This document shows positions 30,929 through 44,586 of a stretch of 64,000 nucleotides of DNA, piece after piece. A program made the position numbers and the translations under genes. Source of the DNA: Pseudomonas sp. UBA2684. GTDB lineage: Bacteria > Pseudomonadota > Gammaproteobacteria > Pseudomonadales > Pseudomonadaceae. The notes beneath the pieces were generated by a model that did not search any database, had not been told where the DNA came from, and worked only from the letters and a program-made list of their open reading frames with translations. The DNA is taken from assembly GCA_002354655.1 (NCBI GenBank), contig DELY01000059.1:49766-113765 (forward strand), in the 5' to 3' direction. Position 1 is the stretch's first letter; each line of letters opens with the position of its first letter.

Positions 30929-32184
30929 TGTTCGCCTTCCTGCGGCCTTATCCATCGCCCTTGTTTAGCCGTCGTGGCCTGGACATGGATTTCCCGCTGC
31001 TCGCCGGTTGCCTGGCGCTGCTCGGCCTGGGCCTGGTGATGATCGCTTCGGCCTCCACCGAAGTGGCCGCGGTCAACGCCGGCAGCCCGTTGTACTACAT
31101 GATCCGCCACCTGATTTACCTGCTGATCGGCCTCGCCGCCGCCGGTGTGGTGCTGTTGATTCCACTGGCCACCTGGCAGCGTTTCGGTGCCGTGCTGCTG
31201 TTGGCCGCCTTCGCGCTGCTGATCATGGTGCTGGTGCCGGGGATCGGCCGCGAAGTGAACGGCTCGATGCGCTGGATCGGTTTTGGGGTGTTCAACGTAC
31301 AGCCGTCGGAAATCGCCAAGGTGTTCGTGGTGGTCTACCTGGCGGGTTATCTGGTGCGGCGCCAGGCGGAAGTGCGCGAGAGCTGGTCCGGTTTCTTCAA
31401 GCCGTTCGTGGTGCTGCTGCCGATGGCGGGTCTGTTGCTGCTGGAGCCGGACTTCGGTGCCACCGTGGTAATGATGGGCGCGGCGGCGGCCATGTTGTTC
31501 CTCGGCGGCGTTGGCCTGTTCCGCTTCGGGCTGATGGTCGCCCTGGCCGTCGGCGCGGTGTTCGTGCTGGTGCAGACCCAGGAATACCGCCTGCAACGCT
31601 TGATCACCTTTACCGATCCGTGGGCCGATCAGTTCGGTTCCGGCTATCAGCTGACCCAGGCGCTGATCGCCTTTGGCCGCGGCGAATGGTTTGGCGTCGG
31701 CCTGGGCAACAGCATCCAGAAGCAGTTCTACCTACCGGAAGCGCACACCGACTTCGTCTTCGCCGTGCTCGCCGAAGAGCTGGGCATGATCGGCGCGTTG
31801 ATCACGGTCGGCCTGTTCGTCTTCGTCAGCGTGCGTGCGCTGTACATCGGCCTGTGGGCGGAGAAGGCCAAACAATTCTTCGCCGCTTACGTGGCTTACG
31901 GCCTGGCCTTCCTGTGGATCGGCCAGTTCCTGATCAATATCGGCGTGAACGTCGGCCTGCTGCCGACCAAGGGCCTGACCCTGCCGTTCCTCAGCTACGG
32001 CGGCAGCTCGCTGGTGATCTGCTGCGTCAGCCTGGCGCTGCTGCTGCGCATCGAATGGGAGCGGCGCAATCAGCTGGGTAGCGAAGACGTCGATTTCGAC
32101 GAGTCGGACTTTACTGAGGCGGGCTCCCCCGAGGCGGGCTCTCCCGTTGCGCGCGCTCCTGTGGAGGTGACGCATGCCCGGTAA
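30928..32184 (+). CDS. ftsW: septal peptidoglycan glycosyltransferase FtsW
   Basis: 418-residue SEDS-family protein with about ten membrane helices. It polymerises lipid II at the septum with FtsI. Conserved RWIGFGVFNVQPSEIAK, the AHTDFVFAVLAEELG loop and the C-terminal LPFLSYGGSSL signature are all present. The cytoplasmic tail (about 390-418) is acidic and carries an EAGSP EAGSP duplication. The reading frame overlaps murG by 11 bases. Confidence 0.97.
   Translation: MFAFLRPYPSPLFSRRGLDMDFPLLAGCLALLGLGLVMIASASTEVAAVNAGSPLYYMIRHLIYLLIGLAAAGVVLLIPLATWQRFGAVLLLAAFALLIMVLVPGIGREVNGSMRWIGFGVFNVQPSEIAKVFVVVYLAGYLVRRQAEVRESWSGFFKPFVVLLPMAGLLLLEPDFGATVVMMGAAAAMLFLGGVGLFRFGLMVALAVGAVFVLVQTQEYRLQRLITFTDPWADQFGSGYQLTQALIAFGRGEWFGVGLGNSIQKQFYLPEAHTDFVFAVLAEELGMIGALITVGLFVFVSVRALYIGLWAEKAKQFFAAYVAYGLAFLWIGQFLINIGVNVGLLPTKGLTLPFLSYGGSSLVICCVSLALLLRIEWERRNQLGSEDVDFDESDFTEAGSPEAGSPVARAPVEVTHAR
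32116..32145. repeat. 15-bp tandem duplication in the ftsW tail
   Basis: GAGGCGGGCTCCCCC is followed directly by GAGGCGGGCTCTCCC, one mismatch, encoding EAGSP twice in the cytoplasmic tail of FtsW. Confidence 0.85.
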
Positions 32185-33236
32185 TGTCTTGATCATGGCG
32201 GGCGGCACCGGCGGCCATGTGTTCCCGGCGTTGGCCTGTGCCCGTGAGTTCCAGGCGCGTGGTTACCAGGTGCACTGGCTGGGTACGCCGCGTGGTATCG
32301 AGAACGAGCTGGTGCCGGCAGCTGGTTTGCCGTTGCACCTGATCAATGTCAGCGGGCTGCGCGGCAAGGGCAAGTTGTCCTTGCTCAAAGCGCCGTTCCA
32401 GTTGATCAAGGCGTTGCTGCAAGCGCGCAACGTGATGCGTCGGCTTGAGCCGGTGTGCGTGCTCGGCATGGGCGGTTATGTCACCGGCCCCGGTGGCCTG
32501 GCGGCCAAGCTGGCCGGTGCGCCGTTGATCATCCACGAACAGAACGCCGTGGCCGGCACCGCCAACCGCAGCCTGGTGCCGTTCGCCAGCCGCGTGTGCG
32601 AGGCGTTCCCGAATACCTTCGGCGCGTCGGCCAAGCGCCGTACCACCGGTAACCCGGTGCGCGAAGAGCTGTTCCTGGAAACCCCGCGTGATGCGCTGCG
32701 TAACCGTCAGCCGCGCCTGTTGATTCTCGGCGGCAGCCTGGGCGCCGAGCCGCTGAACAAATTGCTCCCCGCCGCGCTGGCATTGGTGGCGGCCGAGCTG
32801 CGCCCCGAGGTCTTTCATCAGGCCGGCAAGCAACATGATGGGGTGACCGCTGAACGCTATCGCGCCGCCGGCGTCGAAGCGCAGGTCGCGCCGTTTATCC
32901 AGGACATGGCCCGGGCCTATGCCTGGGCCGATCTGGTGGTGTGCCGTGCCGGTGCGCTGACCATCAGCGAACTGGCCGCCGCCGGGCTGCCGTCGTTTCT
33001 GGTGCCGCTACCGCACGCGATCGACGACCACCAGACGCGCAATGCCGACTATCTCGCGAAGGAGGGCGCTGCCGTCCTTCTGCCGCAACGTTCCACTGAC
33101 GCCGCCACGCTGGCCGCGCAGCTGACCGAGGTTTTGATGCACCCCGACCGATTGAACAACATGGCGAGCACTGCGCGTCGCCTGGCCAAGCCCGATGCAA
33201 CCCGCACGGTTGTCGAGATTTGCCTGGAGGTGGCCC

Positions 33237-33244
<8 letters not shown>
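32174..33244 (+). CDS. murG: lipid II synthase MurG
   Basis: 356-residue peripheral membrane GT-B glycosyltransferase adding GlcNAc to lipid I. The first G loop [14 protein letters not shown] and the [15 protein letters not shown] and [12 protein letters not shown] motifs are diagnostic. The ATG lies inside the end of ftsW, and the murC GTG lies eight bases inside its own end. Confidence 0.97.
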
Positions 33245-35641
<2,397 letters not shown>

Positions 35642-35644
35642 GCC

Positions 35645-36502
35645 ATGGGCGCCATCCTTCGTCATCAGCCAGGTTCAGCGCGCACTCCGGTGCGTGGCAA
35701 ACCTGTGCCGCGCGGTGCAAGCCGCCTGGTGGCCAAGGAACCGCTTAGCGTGCGCCTGCCGAAGCCGAATTTCGGCGTGCTCAAGCGCCTGACCTGGCCG
35801 CTGTTGCTGATCGTATTGGGCTTCGGCGCGTACGAGCTGGCGCAGCGCCTGCTGCCCTATGCGGATCGGCCAATTGCCAGGATCAGTGTCGAAGGCGATC
35901 TGAGCTACATCAGCCAGCAAGCGGTGCAGCAGCGCATTGCGCCGTTCGTCAGTGCGAGCTTCTTCAGCGTCGACCTGCTCGGCATGCGTCGCGAACTGGA
36001 GCAGATGCCCTGGATTGCCAGCGCCGAAGTCCGTCGCGTATGGCCGGATCAGGTGCTGGTGCGCCTGGAAGAACAATTGCCGATTGCCCGTTGGGGTGAT
36101 GAGGCGCTGCTGAACAACCAGGGTCAGGCATTCGCCCCCGACCAACTGGTGCATTACCAGCACCTGCCGCAGCTGTATGGCCCCAAGCGCGCGCAGCAGG
36201 AGGTGATGCAGCAATACCAGGTGCTCAGCCAGATGCTCCGGCCCATGGGTTTTTCCGTCGCACGCCTGGAGTTGCGCGAGCGCGGCAGTTGGTTCCTCTC
36301 CACGGCTCAAGGCATCGAGTTGCTGTTGGGACGCGACCATCTGGTGGAAAAAATGCGCCGCTTCACCGCCATTTACGGCAAGGCGCTGAAAGAGCAGCAA
36401 ACGAATATCGCGCGGATCGATCTGCGTTACGCCAACGGCCTGGCCGTGGCGTGGCGTGAGCCGGTCGCGCCCACGGCGGCTGATACCGCTGTCGTGCAGT
36501 GA
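35645..36502 (+). CDS. ftsQ: cell division protein FtsQ
   Basis: 285 residues. A basic cytoplasmic tail of about 50 residues, one membrane helix (about 52-70), then the POTRA domain ([20 protein letters not shown]) and the beta domain. It links FtsL and FtsB to the early divisome. Only three bases separate it from ddlB. Its last four bases overlap an alternative GTG start of ftsA. Confidence 0.95.
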   Translation: MGAILRHQPGSARTPVRGKPVPRGASRLVAKEPLSVRLPKPNFGVLKRLTWPLLLIVLGFGAYELAQRLLPYADRPIARISVEGDLSYISQQAVQQRIAPFVSASFFSVDLLGMRRELEQMPWIASAEVRRVWPDQVLVRLEEQLPIARWGDEALLNNQGQAFAPDQLVHYQHLPQLYGPKRAQQEVMQQYQVLSQMLRPMGFSVARLELRERGSWFLSTAQGIELLLGRDHLVEKMRRFTAIYGKALKEQQTNIARIDLRYANGLAVAWREPVAPTAADTAVVQ

Positions 36503-36522
36503 ATCAGGAGAAGGCAAGACCC

Positions 36523-37770
36523 ATGGCAAACGTGCAGAGCGGCAAGATGATTGTTGGCCTCGATATCGGCACCTCCAAGGTGGTGGCGCTGGTGGGCGAA
36601 GTGACGGCCGATGGCCAGCTGGAAATCGTCGGCATTGGCACCCATCCCTCGCGCGGCCTGAAGAAGGGCGTGGTGGTGAATATCGAGTCCACCGTGCAGT
36701 CGATTCAGCGCGCGGTGGAAGAAGCCCAACTGATGGCCGGTTGCCGCATCCACTCGGCTTTCGTCGGCGTGGCCGGCAACCACATTCGCAGCCTCAACAG
36801 CCACGGCATCGTCGCGATCCGCGACCGTGAAGTCAGCCCGGCCGACCTCGAGCGTGTGCTCGACGCGGCCCAGGCGGTGGCGATTCCGGCGGACCAGCGG
36901 GTGCTGCATACCCTGCCGCAGGATTACGTGATCGATAACCAGGAGGGCGTGCGCGAGCCGCTGGGCATGTCCGGTGTGCGCCTGGAAGCCAAGGTGCACG
37001 TGGTCACCTGCGCGGTGAACGCGGCGCAGAATGTCGAGAAGTGCGTGCGCCGCTGCGGCCTGGAAGTCGACGACATCATCCTCGAGCAGTTGGCCTCGGC
37101 CTATGCGGTATTGACCGACGACGAGAAAGAGCTGGGCGTGTGTCTGGTCGATATCGGCGGCGGCACCACCGACATCTGCATCTTCACCGAAGGCGCGATC
37201 CGCCACACCGCGGTGATCCCGATTGCCGGCGACCAGGTCACCAACGACATCGCCATGGCCCTGCGCACGCCGACCCAGTACGCCGAAGAAATCAAAATCC
37301 GTTACGCCTGCGCCCTGGCCAAGCTGGCCGGTGCCGGCGAAACCATCAAGGTGCCGAGCGTTGGCGACCGGCCGCCGCGCGACCTGTCACGCCAGTCGCT
37401 GGCCGAAGTGGTGGAGCCGCGTTACGACGAACTGTTCACCCTGATCCAGGCCGAGCTGCGTCGTAGCGGCTACGAAGACCTGATTCCCGCCGGCATCGTC
37501 CTCACCGGCGGCACGGCGAAAATGGAAGGCGCGGTCGAGCTGGCCGAAGAGATTTTCCATATGCCGGTGCGCCTGGGCGTGCCGCATGGCGTCAAGGGCC
37601 TGGCCGACGTGGTACGCAACCCGATCTATTCGACGGGGGTCGGGCTGTTGCTGTACGGGCTGCAAAAACAGGCCGATGGCATCTCCATGTCCGCCATCGG
37701 CAGCTACAACGATGAACCCAAAACACCGGTGATCGAGCGCATCAAGCGCTGGGTACAAGGCAATTTCTGA
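36523..37770 (+). CDS. ftsA: cell division protein FtsA
   Basis: 415-residue actin-like ATPase that tethers FtsZ to the membrane. The phosphate loop IVGLDIGTSKVVALVG, VDIGGGTTDICIF (phosphate 2) and the C-terminal amphipathic helix VIERIKRWVQGNF are present. ATG 36523 is chosen because CAGGAGAAGG lies just before it; the GTG at 36499 would add eight unconserved residues. A 42-base gap leads to ftsZ. Confidence 0.97.
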   Translation: MANVQSGKMIVGLDIGTSKVVALVGEVTADGQLEIVGIGTHPSRGLKKGVVVNIESTVQSIQRAVEEAQLMAGCRIHSAFVGVAGNHIRSLNSHGIVAIRDREVSPADLERVLDAAQAVAIPADQRVLHTLPQDYVIDNQEGVREPLGMSGVRLEAKVHVVTCAVNAAQNVEKCVRRCGLEVDDIILEQLASAYAVLTDDEKELGVCLVDIGGGTTDICIFTEGAIRHTAVIPIAGDQVTNDIAMALRTPTQYAEEIKIRYACALAKLAGAGETIKVPSVGDRPPRDLSRQSLAEVVEPRYDELFTLIQAELRRSGYEDLIPAGIVLTGGTAKMEGAVELAEEIFHMPVRLGVPHGVKGLADVVRNPIYSTGVGLLLYGLQKQADGISMSAIGSYNDEPKTPVIERIKRWVQGNF

Positions 37771-37812
37771 AGTGCAGTAGGCGTTACAACTAGAAAGTAA
37801 AGGAGAGGGAAA

Positions 37813-38997
37813 ATGTTCGAACTCGTAGACAACATCCCGCAAAGCGCGGTTATCAAAGTCATTGGCGTGGGCGGCGGCGGCGGTAACGCGGTCAACCACA
37901 TGTCGAAAAACAACATCGAAGGCGTCGAGTTCATCTGCGCCAACACCGATGCGCAGGCGCTGAAGAACATCGGCGCGCGCACCGTGCTGCAACTCGGCCC
38001 AGGCGTGACCAAGGGCTTGGGCGCGGGCGCCAATCCGGAAGTCGGCCGTCAAGCCGCGCTGGAAGACCGCGAGCGTATCGCCGAAGTGCTGCAAGGCTGC
38101 GACATGGTCTTCATCACCACCGGCATGGGTGGCGGTACCGGTACCGGTGCTGCGCCAGTGATCGCCGAAGTGGCCAAGGAAATGGGCATCCTCACCGTGG
38201 CTGTGGTGACTCGTCCGTTCCCGTTCGAAGGGCGCAAGCGCATGCAGATCGCCGACGAGGGTATCCGCGCGCTGGCGGAAAGCGTCGACTCGCTGATCAC
38301 CATCCCTAACGAAAAACTGCTGACCATCCTCGGTAAAGACGCCAGCCTGCTGTCGGCTTTCGCCAAGGCCGACGATGTACTGGCCGGTGCCGTGCGCGGT
38401 ATCTCCGACATCATCAAGCGTCCGGGCATGATCAACGTCGACTTCGCCGACGTGAAAACCGTGATGAGCGAAATGGGCATGGCGATGATGGGCACTGGCT
38501 GCGCCAGCGGTCCGAACCGTGCCCGTGAGGCCACCGAAGCGGCGATCCGCAACCCGCTGCTGGAAGACGTCAACCTGCAAGGTGCGCGCGGCATTCTGGT
38601 GAACATCACCGCCGGTCCCGACCTGTCCCTGGGTGAGTACTCCGACGTGGGTAACATCATCGAGCAGTTCGCCTCCGAGCACGCCACCGTCAAGGTCGGC
38701 ACCGTGATCGATCCGGACATGCGCGACGAGCTGCACGTCACCGTGGTCGCCACCGGTCTGGGTGCGCGGATTGAGAAGCCGGTCAAAGTAATCGACAACA
38801 CCGTGCAAGTCGCGGCCAGCGCGGCTGCCCCGACCGCACCGTCGCGTGCCGAGCAAAGCGTTAACTACAAGGACTACGAACGCCCGACCGTTCAGCGTCA
38901 GAGCCATGGTGGCGGGGCTACAGCGGCCAAGCTGAATCCGCAGGATGATCTGGATTACCTGGACATCCCGGCATTCCTGCGTCGTCAGGCTGATTGA
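37813..38997 (+). CDS. ftsZ: cell division GTPase FtsZ
   Basis: 394-residue tubulin-like GTPase that forms the Z ring. The tubulin signature GMGGGTGTGA starts at residue 104, and the N-terminal IGVGGGGGNAVNHM and the T7-loop region NVDFADVKTVM are conserved. A variable linker of about 60 residues (S/A/Q-rich) ends in the DYLDIPAFLRRQAD tail that binds FtsA and ZipA. AAAGGAGAGGG gives a strong ribosome site, fitting high expression. Confidence 0.98.
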   Translation: MFELVDNIPQSAVIKVIGVGGGGGNAVNHMSKNNIEGVEFICANTDAQALKNIGARTVLQLGPGVTKGLGAGANPEVGRQAALEDRERIAEVLQGCDMVFITTGMGGGTGTGAAPVIAEVAKEMGILTVAVVTRPFPFEGRKRMQIADEGIRALAESVDSLITIPNEKLLTILGKDASLLSAFAKADDVLAGAVRGISDIIKRPGMINVDFADVKTVMSEMGMAMMGTGCASGPNRAREATEAAIRNPLLEDVNLQGARGILVNITAGPDLSLGEYSDVGNIIEQFASEHATVKVGTVIDPDMRDELHVTVVATGLGARIEKPVKVIDNTVQVAASAAAPTAPSRAEQSVNYKDYERPTVQRQSHGGGATAAKLNPQDDLDYLDIPAFLRRQAD

Positions 38998-39048
38998 TGG
39001 AATGTATCAGGATCATTGGGGTGATTGGTGTTCAGCAAAGGCCGGTTC

Positions 39049-39057
39049 TGCTATCAT
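39049..39057 (+). promoter_or_regulatory. candidate extended -10 of lpxC
   Basis: TGCTATCAT, 53 bases before the lpxC start, with no good -35. No clear terminator separates ftsZ from lpxC, so read-through from the cluster is also possible. Confidence 0.4.
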
Positions 39058-39073
39058 CGCCGGCCATTGTTGA

Positions 39074-40021
<948 letters not shown>

Positions 40022-40047
40022 CGCAACTCTCTCTTCCTTTACTTTTC

Positions 40048-40076
40048 GAGGCCACCTTAGGGTGGCCTCTTTTTTG
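40048..40076 (+). terminator. terminator of lpxC
   Basis: GAGGCCACC and GGTGGCCTC arms around TTAG, followed by six T. Confidence 0.93.
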
Positions 40077-40130
40077 CCTCTGATATAGCGGGCCAAACGT
40101 CGGTAGTGCGAAATGCGCCGCGTATTGGGC

Positions 40131-40586
40131 TTATTCGCTGGGCTTGCCGTGTTTGGCCAGGCGTTCCAGGGCGGCGCGTAATTTAGGGTCGCTGATGCCG
40201 TCGGCAGTGGCTTGGATGTTCTCCGACGCGCTGCTGGAGAGGCTGATAGTGCGACCGGGTGCACGCCTTTCGGCAGTCGGCGGTTGCACCTTGAAGAGGA
40301 TTTTCGCTAAGGTCGCGAACTCTTCGAGAGTCTGCAGTTGCCTGAGCAGGCGCCGTTGTTGATAACGCAAGCGGGTGGCCCAGTGGCCATCGGTGACGAT
40401 AAGCAGCAAGCAGCCCTCGCGCCAAGACGCTACATGGCAGTGTTCGCGGGCCGCAGGTTGCAGTTGGCTTTGCAGTAAGTGTTGCAAGCGATCGAGGCGT
40501 TGAGCCTGATTGAACAACGCTTTCAAGGGCTTCGCTTCGCGCAGCAGCGCAGCGGGAGCACGAGCCGGCAAGGGACGAAACGCCAT
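40131..40586 (-). CDS. dciA: DciA-family replicative helicase loader (DUF721)
   Basis: 151 residues from the ATG ending at 40586 (MAFRPLPARAPAALLREAKPL). A start 66 bases upstream lacks family similarity. The DUF721 core, with ACREHC-like HCHVASWREGCLLLIVTDGHWATRLRYQQ, is clear, and a basic, low-complexity C-terminal third follows. DciA is the presumed ancestral loader of DnaB in bacteria lacking dnaC or dnaI. Position between lpxC and secA is usual in Pseudomonas. The gene is divergent from the M23 peptidase. Confidence 0.85.
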   Translation of the reverse strand: MAFRPLPARAPAALLREAKPLKALFNQAQRLDRLQHLLQSQLQPAAREHCHVASWREGCLLLIVTDGHWATRLRYQQRRLLRQLQTLEEFATLAKILFKVQPPTAERRAPGRTISLSSSASENIQATADGISDPKLRAALERLAKHGKPSE

Positions 40587-40667
40587 GGCAGGACGCCTGA
40601 GATTGTGGAGCCGCCATGGTAGCAGAATCCCTGCTACCGACTTGGGTTCCACCTTATAGGGGAAGCC

Positions 40668-41594
40668 ATGCAGATCATCTTACTCAGCCGCCGTCATGGC
40701 GCTGCTCGCTCGCTCAGCCTGGATTTACGCTGGTTGCTGATGGCACTGTTGGTGCTCGTCGCGGCCGCGCTGGGCAGCGGCGTCGCCGTGGGTGCCTGGT
40801 GGGCGCCGCAATCGCCGGGGCTGGCGGACAATAGTCAGATTACCCAGGCGTTGGATGAGCAGCGTGCCGAGGTGGGCGCTGTGCGTGTCGATGCGCAACG
40901 TCAGTTGGATGCCTTTGCGGCGCACGTCGCCGAGCTGCAGGCGCGTCTGACGCGTCTGGATGCCTTGGGCGAACGTCTGACCGAGCTGGCGGAATTGGAT
41001 GCCAGTGAGTTCGACTTTTCCTTGAATGTCGGTCAGGGTGGCCCGGAAGATTTGCTCGGCGGTGCGGCTTACGCGCCGCCCCCGTTTATCAGTACCCTGG
41101 ATGAGTTGGCGTTGCGCCTCGACAGTCGCGAGCAGCAACTTGAGGTGTTGGAGCAACTGCTCGCCGAACGCCGCCTCGACGAGGCCGAATACCTGGCAGG
41201 GCGCCCGGTGCTGAAGGGCTATATGTCGTCGCCTTTTGGTCGGCGTACCGATCCCCTGACCGGGCGTCTGAGTGTGCACAAAGGCGTGGATTTCGCCGCC
41301 AAGGCCGGCAGTGATGTGGTCGCCGTGGCCGCTGGCGTGGTGACCTCTTCCGAGCGCCGTTCCGGCTATGGCAATACCGTGGAAATCAGTCATGCCGATG
41401 GCTATGTCACCCTGTATGCGCACAATCAGAGCAACCTGGTGCAGGTCGGCGATCTGGTGCAGCGTGGCCAGACCATTGCCAAAGTGGGTAGCACCGGGCG
41501 CTCCACCGGTTACCACGTACACTTCGAAGTCAGCAAGAAAGGCCGCCTGGTCAACCCCGCCAGTTACATCGCCAGAGTCAGTGGCGTCGAATAA
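40668..41594 (+). CDS. M23 family metallopeptidase (LytM-like)
   Basis: 308 residues. One N-terminal membrane helix (about 23-45), a coiled-coil region (about 55-110) and a C-terminal LytM domain. Zinc and catalytic residues are intact: H-K-G-V-D (about 204-208) and H-V-H-F-E near residue 285. It could be an active cell-wall endopeptidase rather than an EnvC-type degenerate activator. The substrate is inferred. It lies 81 bases from the divergent dciA and before secA. Confidence 0.88.
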   Translation: MQIILLSRRHGAARSLSLDLRWLLMALLVLVAAALGSGVAVGAWWAPQSPGLADNSQITQALDEQRAEVGAVRVDAQRQLDAFAAHVAELQARLTRLDALGERLTELAELDASEFDFSLNVGQGGPEDLLGGAAYAPPPFISTLDELALRLDSREQQLEVLEQLLAERRLDEAEYLAGRPVLKGYMSSPFGRRTDPLTGRLSVHKGVDFAAKAGSDVVAVAAGVVTSSERRSGYGNTVEISHADGYVTLYAHNQSNLVQVGDLVQRGQTIAKVGSTGRSTGYHVHFEVSKKGRLVNPASYIARVSGVE

Positions 41595-41712
41595 CGCCGC
41601 TTTCCTCAAGTTCGTTTCCGGGTAGAATGCCCCCTTCGCACGCAGCCATGAAGGCTGCATGGGCGACTCACGGGGCCGCCCTCCATCCATACGCGTGGAA
41701 GATCCTGTCGAT

Positions 41713-44448
41713 ATGTTTGCGCCTTTGTTGAAAAAACTCTTTGGAAGCAAGAACGAGCGTGAAGTTAAGCGCATGCTCAAGGCGGTTCAGTCCGTCAATG
41801 CCTTCGAGGAGCAGATGCTCGCACTCTCTGATGAGCAACTGCGCGCCAAGACTGAAGAGTTCAAAGCCCGTCTGGCCAAAGGCGAAACCCTCGACCAGCT
41901 GTTGCCGGAAGCCTTCGCGGTTGCCCGTGAAGCCGGTAAGCGGGTGATGGGTATGCGTCACTTCGACGTGCAGCTGATTGGCGGCATGACCTTGCATGAC
42001 GGCAAGATCGCCGAGATGCGCACCGGTGAAGGCAAGACCCTGGTAGCGACCCTGGCGGTGTACCTCAATGCGCTGTCCGGCAAGGGCGTGCATGTGGTCA
42101 CGGTCAACGACTACCTGGCCCGTCGCGACGCCAACTGGATGCGTCCGCTGTACGAATTCCTCGGTATGTCGGTGGGTATCGTCACGCCGTTCATGCCGCC
42201 GGAAGAAAAGCGTGCAGCCTATGCCGCCGACATCACCTACGGCACCAACAACGAATTCGGCTTCGACTACCTGCGCGACAACATGGCCTTCAGCCTGGAC
42301 GACAAGTTCCAGCGTGAGCTGAACTTCGCGGTGATCGACGAAGTCGACTCGATCCTTATCGACGAAGCGCGCACCCCGCTGATCATTTCTGGCCAGGCCG
42401 AAGACAGCTCCAAGCTGTACATCGAAGTCAACAAGCTGATTCCGCGCCTCAAGCAGCACATTGAGGAAGAGGAAGGCGTGGTCACCCAGGAAGGCCACTA
42501 CAAGGTCGACGAGAAGACCCGTCAGGTCGAGCTCAACGAGCTGGGCCACCAGTTCATCGAAGAGATGCTCACCGAAGTCGGTCTGCTGGCCGAGGGCGAA
42601 AGCCTCTATTCGGCGCATAACCTGGGTCTGTTGACCCATGTGTATGCCGGTCTGCGCGCGCACAAACTGTTCAACCGCAACGTCGAATACATCGTGCAGA
42701 ACAACCAGGTGCTGCTGATCGACGAACACACCGGCCGCACCATGCCGGGTCGTCGTCTGTCCGAAGGCCTGCACCAGGCCATCGAAGCGAAGGAAAACCT
42801 GCCGATCCAGGCCGAAAGCCAGACGCTGGCCTCGACCACCTTCCAGAACTACTTCCGCCTGTACAACAAGCTGTCCGGTATGACCGGCACCGCCGACACC
42901 GAAGCGTTCGAGTTCCATCAGATCTACGGCCTGGCGGTGATCGTGATCCCGACCAACCGTGCCCTGGCGCGTAAGGACTTCAATGACCTGGTCTACCTGA
43001 CCCAGGAAGAGAAGTACGCCGCGATCATTACCGACATCAAGGAATGCCAGGCCCAGGGCCGGCCAATCCTGGTCGGCACCGCGACGATCGAGAGCTCCGA
43101 GTACGTGTCGCAGCTGCTCGACAAGGAAGGCATGGCGCACAAGGTGCTGAATGCCAAGTTCCACGAAAAAGAAGCGGAAATCATTGCCCAGGCCGGTCGT
43201 CCGGGTGCACTGACCATCGCCACCAACATGGCCGGTCGCGGTACCGACATTCTCCTGGGCGGTAACTGGGAAGTCGAAGTGGCGGCGTTGGAAAATGCCA
43301 CCGACGAACAGGTTGCGCAGATCAAAGCCGATTGGCAGAAGCGCCACCAGCAAGTGATCGAGTCCGGCGGCTTGCATGTGATCGCCTCCGAGCGTCACGA
43401 GTCGCGGCGGATCGACAACCAGCTGCGCGGCCGTTCCGGGCGCCAGGGCGACCCAGGTTCGAGCCGTTTCTACCTGTCGTTGGAAGACAGCCTGATGCGC
43501 ATCTTTGCCTCCGACCGGGTGAAGAATTTCATGAAGGCCCTGGGCATGCAGTCCGGCGAAGCCATCGAACACCGGATGGTGACCAACGCCATCGAGAAAG
43601 CGCAGCGTAAGGTCGAAGGCCGCAACTTCGACATGCGCAAGCAACTGCTGGAATTCGACGACGTAGCCAACGAGCAGCGCAAAGTGATCTATCACATGCG
43701 CAACAGCCTGCTGGCCGCCGACGATATCGGCGAGACCATCGCCGACTTCCGCCGCGAAGTGCTGGATGGCACCATCAACGAGCACATTGCGCCGCAATCG
43801 CTGCCTGAGCAGTGGGATATCCCCGGCCTGGAAGCGGCAATTTACAGTGGCTTCAATCTCAAGTTGCCGGTCCAGCAGTGGCTGGACGAAGACGACAAGC
43901 TCTACGAAGAAACCCTGCGCGCGCGCATCCTCGAAGAGCTGATCGCGGCCTACAACGAGAAGGAAGAGCAGGCCAGTGCCGAGGCCCTGCGCACCTTCGA
44001 GAAGCAGATTCTGCTGCGCGTGCTCGACGACCTGTGGAAAGACCACCTGTCGACCATGGATCACCTGCGTCACGGTATTCACCTGCGCGGTTATGCGCAG
44101 AAGAACCCCAAGCAGGAATACAAGCGCGAGTCGTTCACCCTGTTCCAGGAGCTGCTTGACTCGATCAAGCGCGACACCATTCGTGTGCTGTCCCACGTGC
44201 AGGTGCGTCGCGAAGACCCGGTCGAAGAAGAAGCCCGTCTGCGCCGCGAGGCCGAAGCCATGGCCGAGCGTATGCAGTTCCAGCATGCCGAAGCTTCGGC
44301 GCTGCTGCAGCCGCAAGTGGCGGACGAGGACGGTGATGTCGCCGTTGCCGTGGCGCCGGTGCGGGTCGAACAGAAGATCGGCCGCAACGAGCCTTGCCCT
44401 TGCGGCTCTGGCAAGAAGTACAAGCATTGTCATGGTCAACTGACCTGA
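41713..44448 (+). CDS. secA: preprotein translocase ATPase SecA
   Basis: 911 residues from the ATG at 41713 ([16 protein letters not shown]). A frame start 54 bases upstream is rejected for lack of homology. The Walker A MRTGEGKT (102-109), the [12 protein letters not shown] motif II and the [13 protein letters not shown] motif are conserved. The C-terminus has the zinc-binding, SecB-interacting [14 protein letters not shown]. It drives Sec-dependent export through SecYEG. I see no secM-like arrest peptide upstream. Confidence 0.98.
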   Translation: MFAPLLKKLFGSKNEREVKRMLKAVQSVNAFEEQMLALSDEQLRAKTEEFKARLAKGETLDQLLPEAFAVAREAGKRVMGMRHFDVQLIGGMTLHDGKIAEMRTGEGKTLVATLAVYLNALSGKGVHVVTVNDYLARRDANWMRPLYEFLGMSVGIVTPFMPPEEKRAAYAADITYGTNNEFGFDYLRDNMAFSLDDKFQRELNFAVIDEVDSILIDEARTPLIISGQAEDSSKLYIEVNKLIPRLKQHIEEEEGVVTQEGHYKVDEKTRQVELNELGHQFIEEMLTEVGLLAEGESLYSAHNLGLLTHVYAGLRAHKLFNRNVEYIVQNNQVLLIDEHTGRTMPGRRLSEGLHQAIEAKENLPIQAESQTLASTTFQNYFRLYNKLSGMTGTADTEAFEFHQIYGLAVIVIPTNRALARKDFNDLVYLTQEEKYAAIITDIKECQAQGRPILVGTATIESSEYVSQLLDKEGMAHKVLNAKFHEKEAEIIAQAGRPGALTIATNMAGRGTDILLGGNWEVEVAALENATDEQVAQIKADWQKRHQQVIESGGLHVIASERHESRRIDNQLRGRSGRQGDPGSSRFYLSLEDSLMRIFASDRVKNFMKALGMQSGEAIEHRMVTNAIEKAQRKVEGRNFDMRKQLLEFDDVANEQRKVIYHMRNSLLAADDIGETIADFRREVLDGTINEHIAPQSLPEQWDIPGLEAAIYSGFNLKLPVQQWLDEDDKLYEETLRARILEELIAAYNEKEEQASAEALRTFEKQILLRVLDDLWKDHLSTMDHLRHGIHLRGYAQKNPKQEYKRESFTLFQELLDSIKRDTIRVLSHVQVRREDPVEEEARLRREAEAMAERMQFQHAEASALLQPQVADEDGDVAVAVAPVRVEQKIGRNEPCPCGSGKKYKHCHGQLT

Positions 44449-44511
44449 TGGTCTGACGCGACACCGCAACAAGGGCTTTGGGTTTGGCCACTCGCTTGAC
44501 CCCGCCCCCAC

Positions 44512-44546
44512 AACGCCGCGAACGGCTTAGCCGCTCGCGGCGTTTT
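44512..44546 (+). terminator. terminator between secA and argJ
   Basis: AACGCCGCGA pairs with TCGCGGCGTT, and inside it CGGC with GCCG with one mismatch between, followed by TTTTA. It lies 64 bases after secA and about 40 before argJ. Confidence 0.75.
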
Positions 44547-44586
44547 ACCATCGAATTCAGTCCTACTACCTCAAGGAGCGTTCTTT

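Noticed and set aside
41668-44511. 947-codon open frame antisense to secA
   Set aside because: It mirrors the third-position GC bias of secA, has no recognisable domain or ribosome site, and secA is certain.
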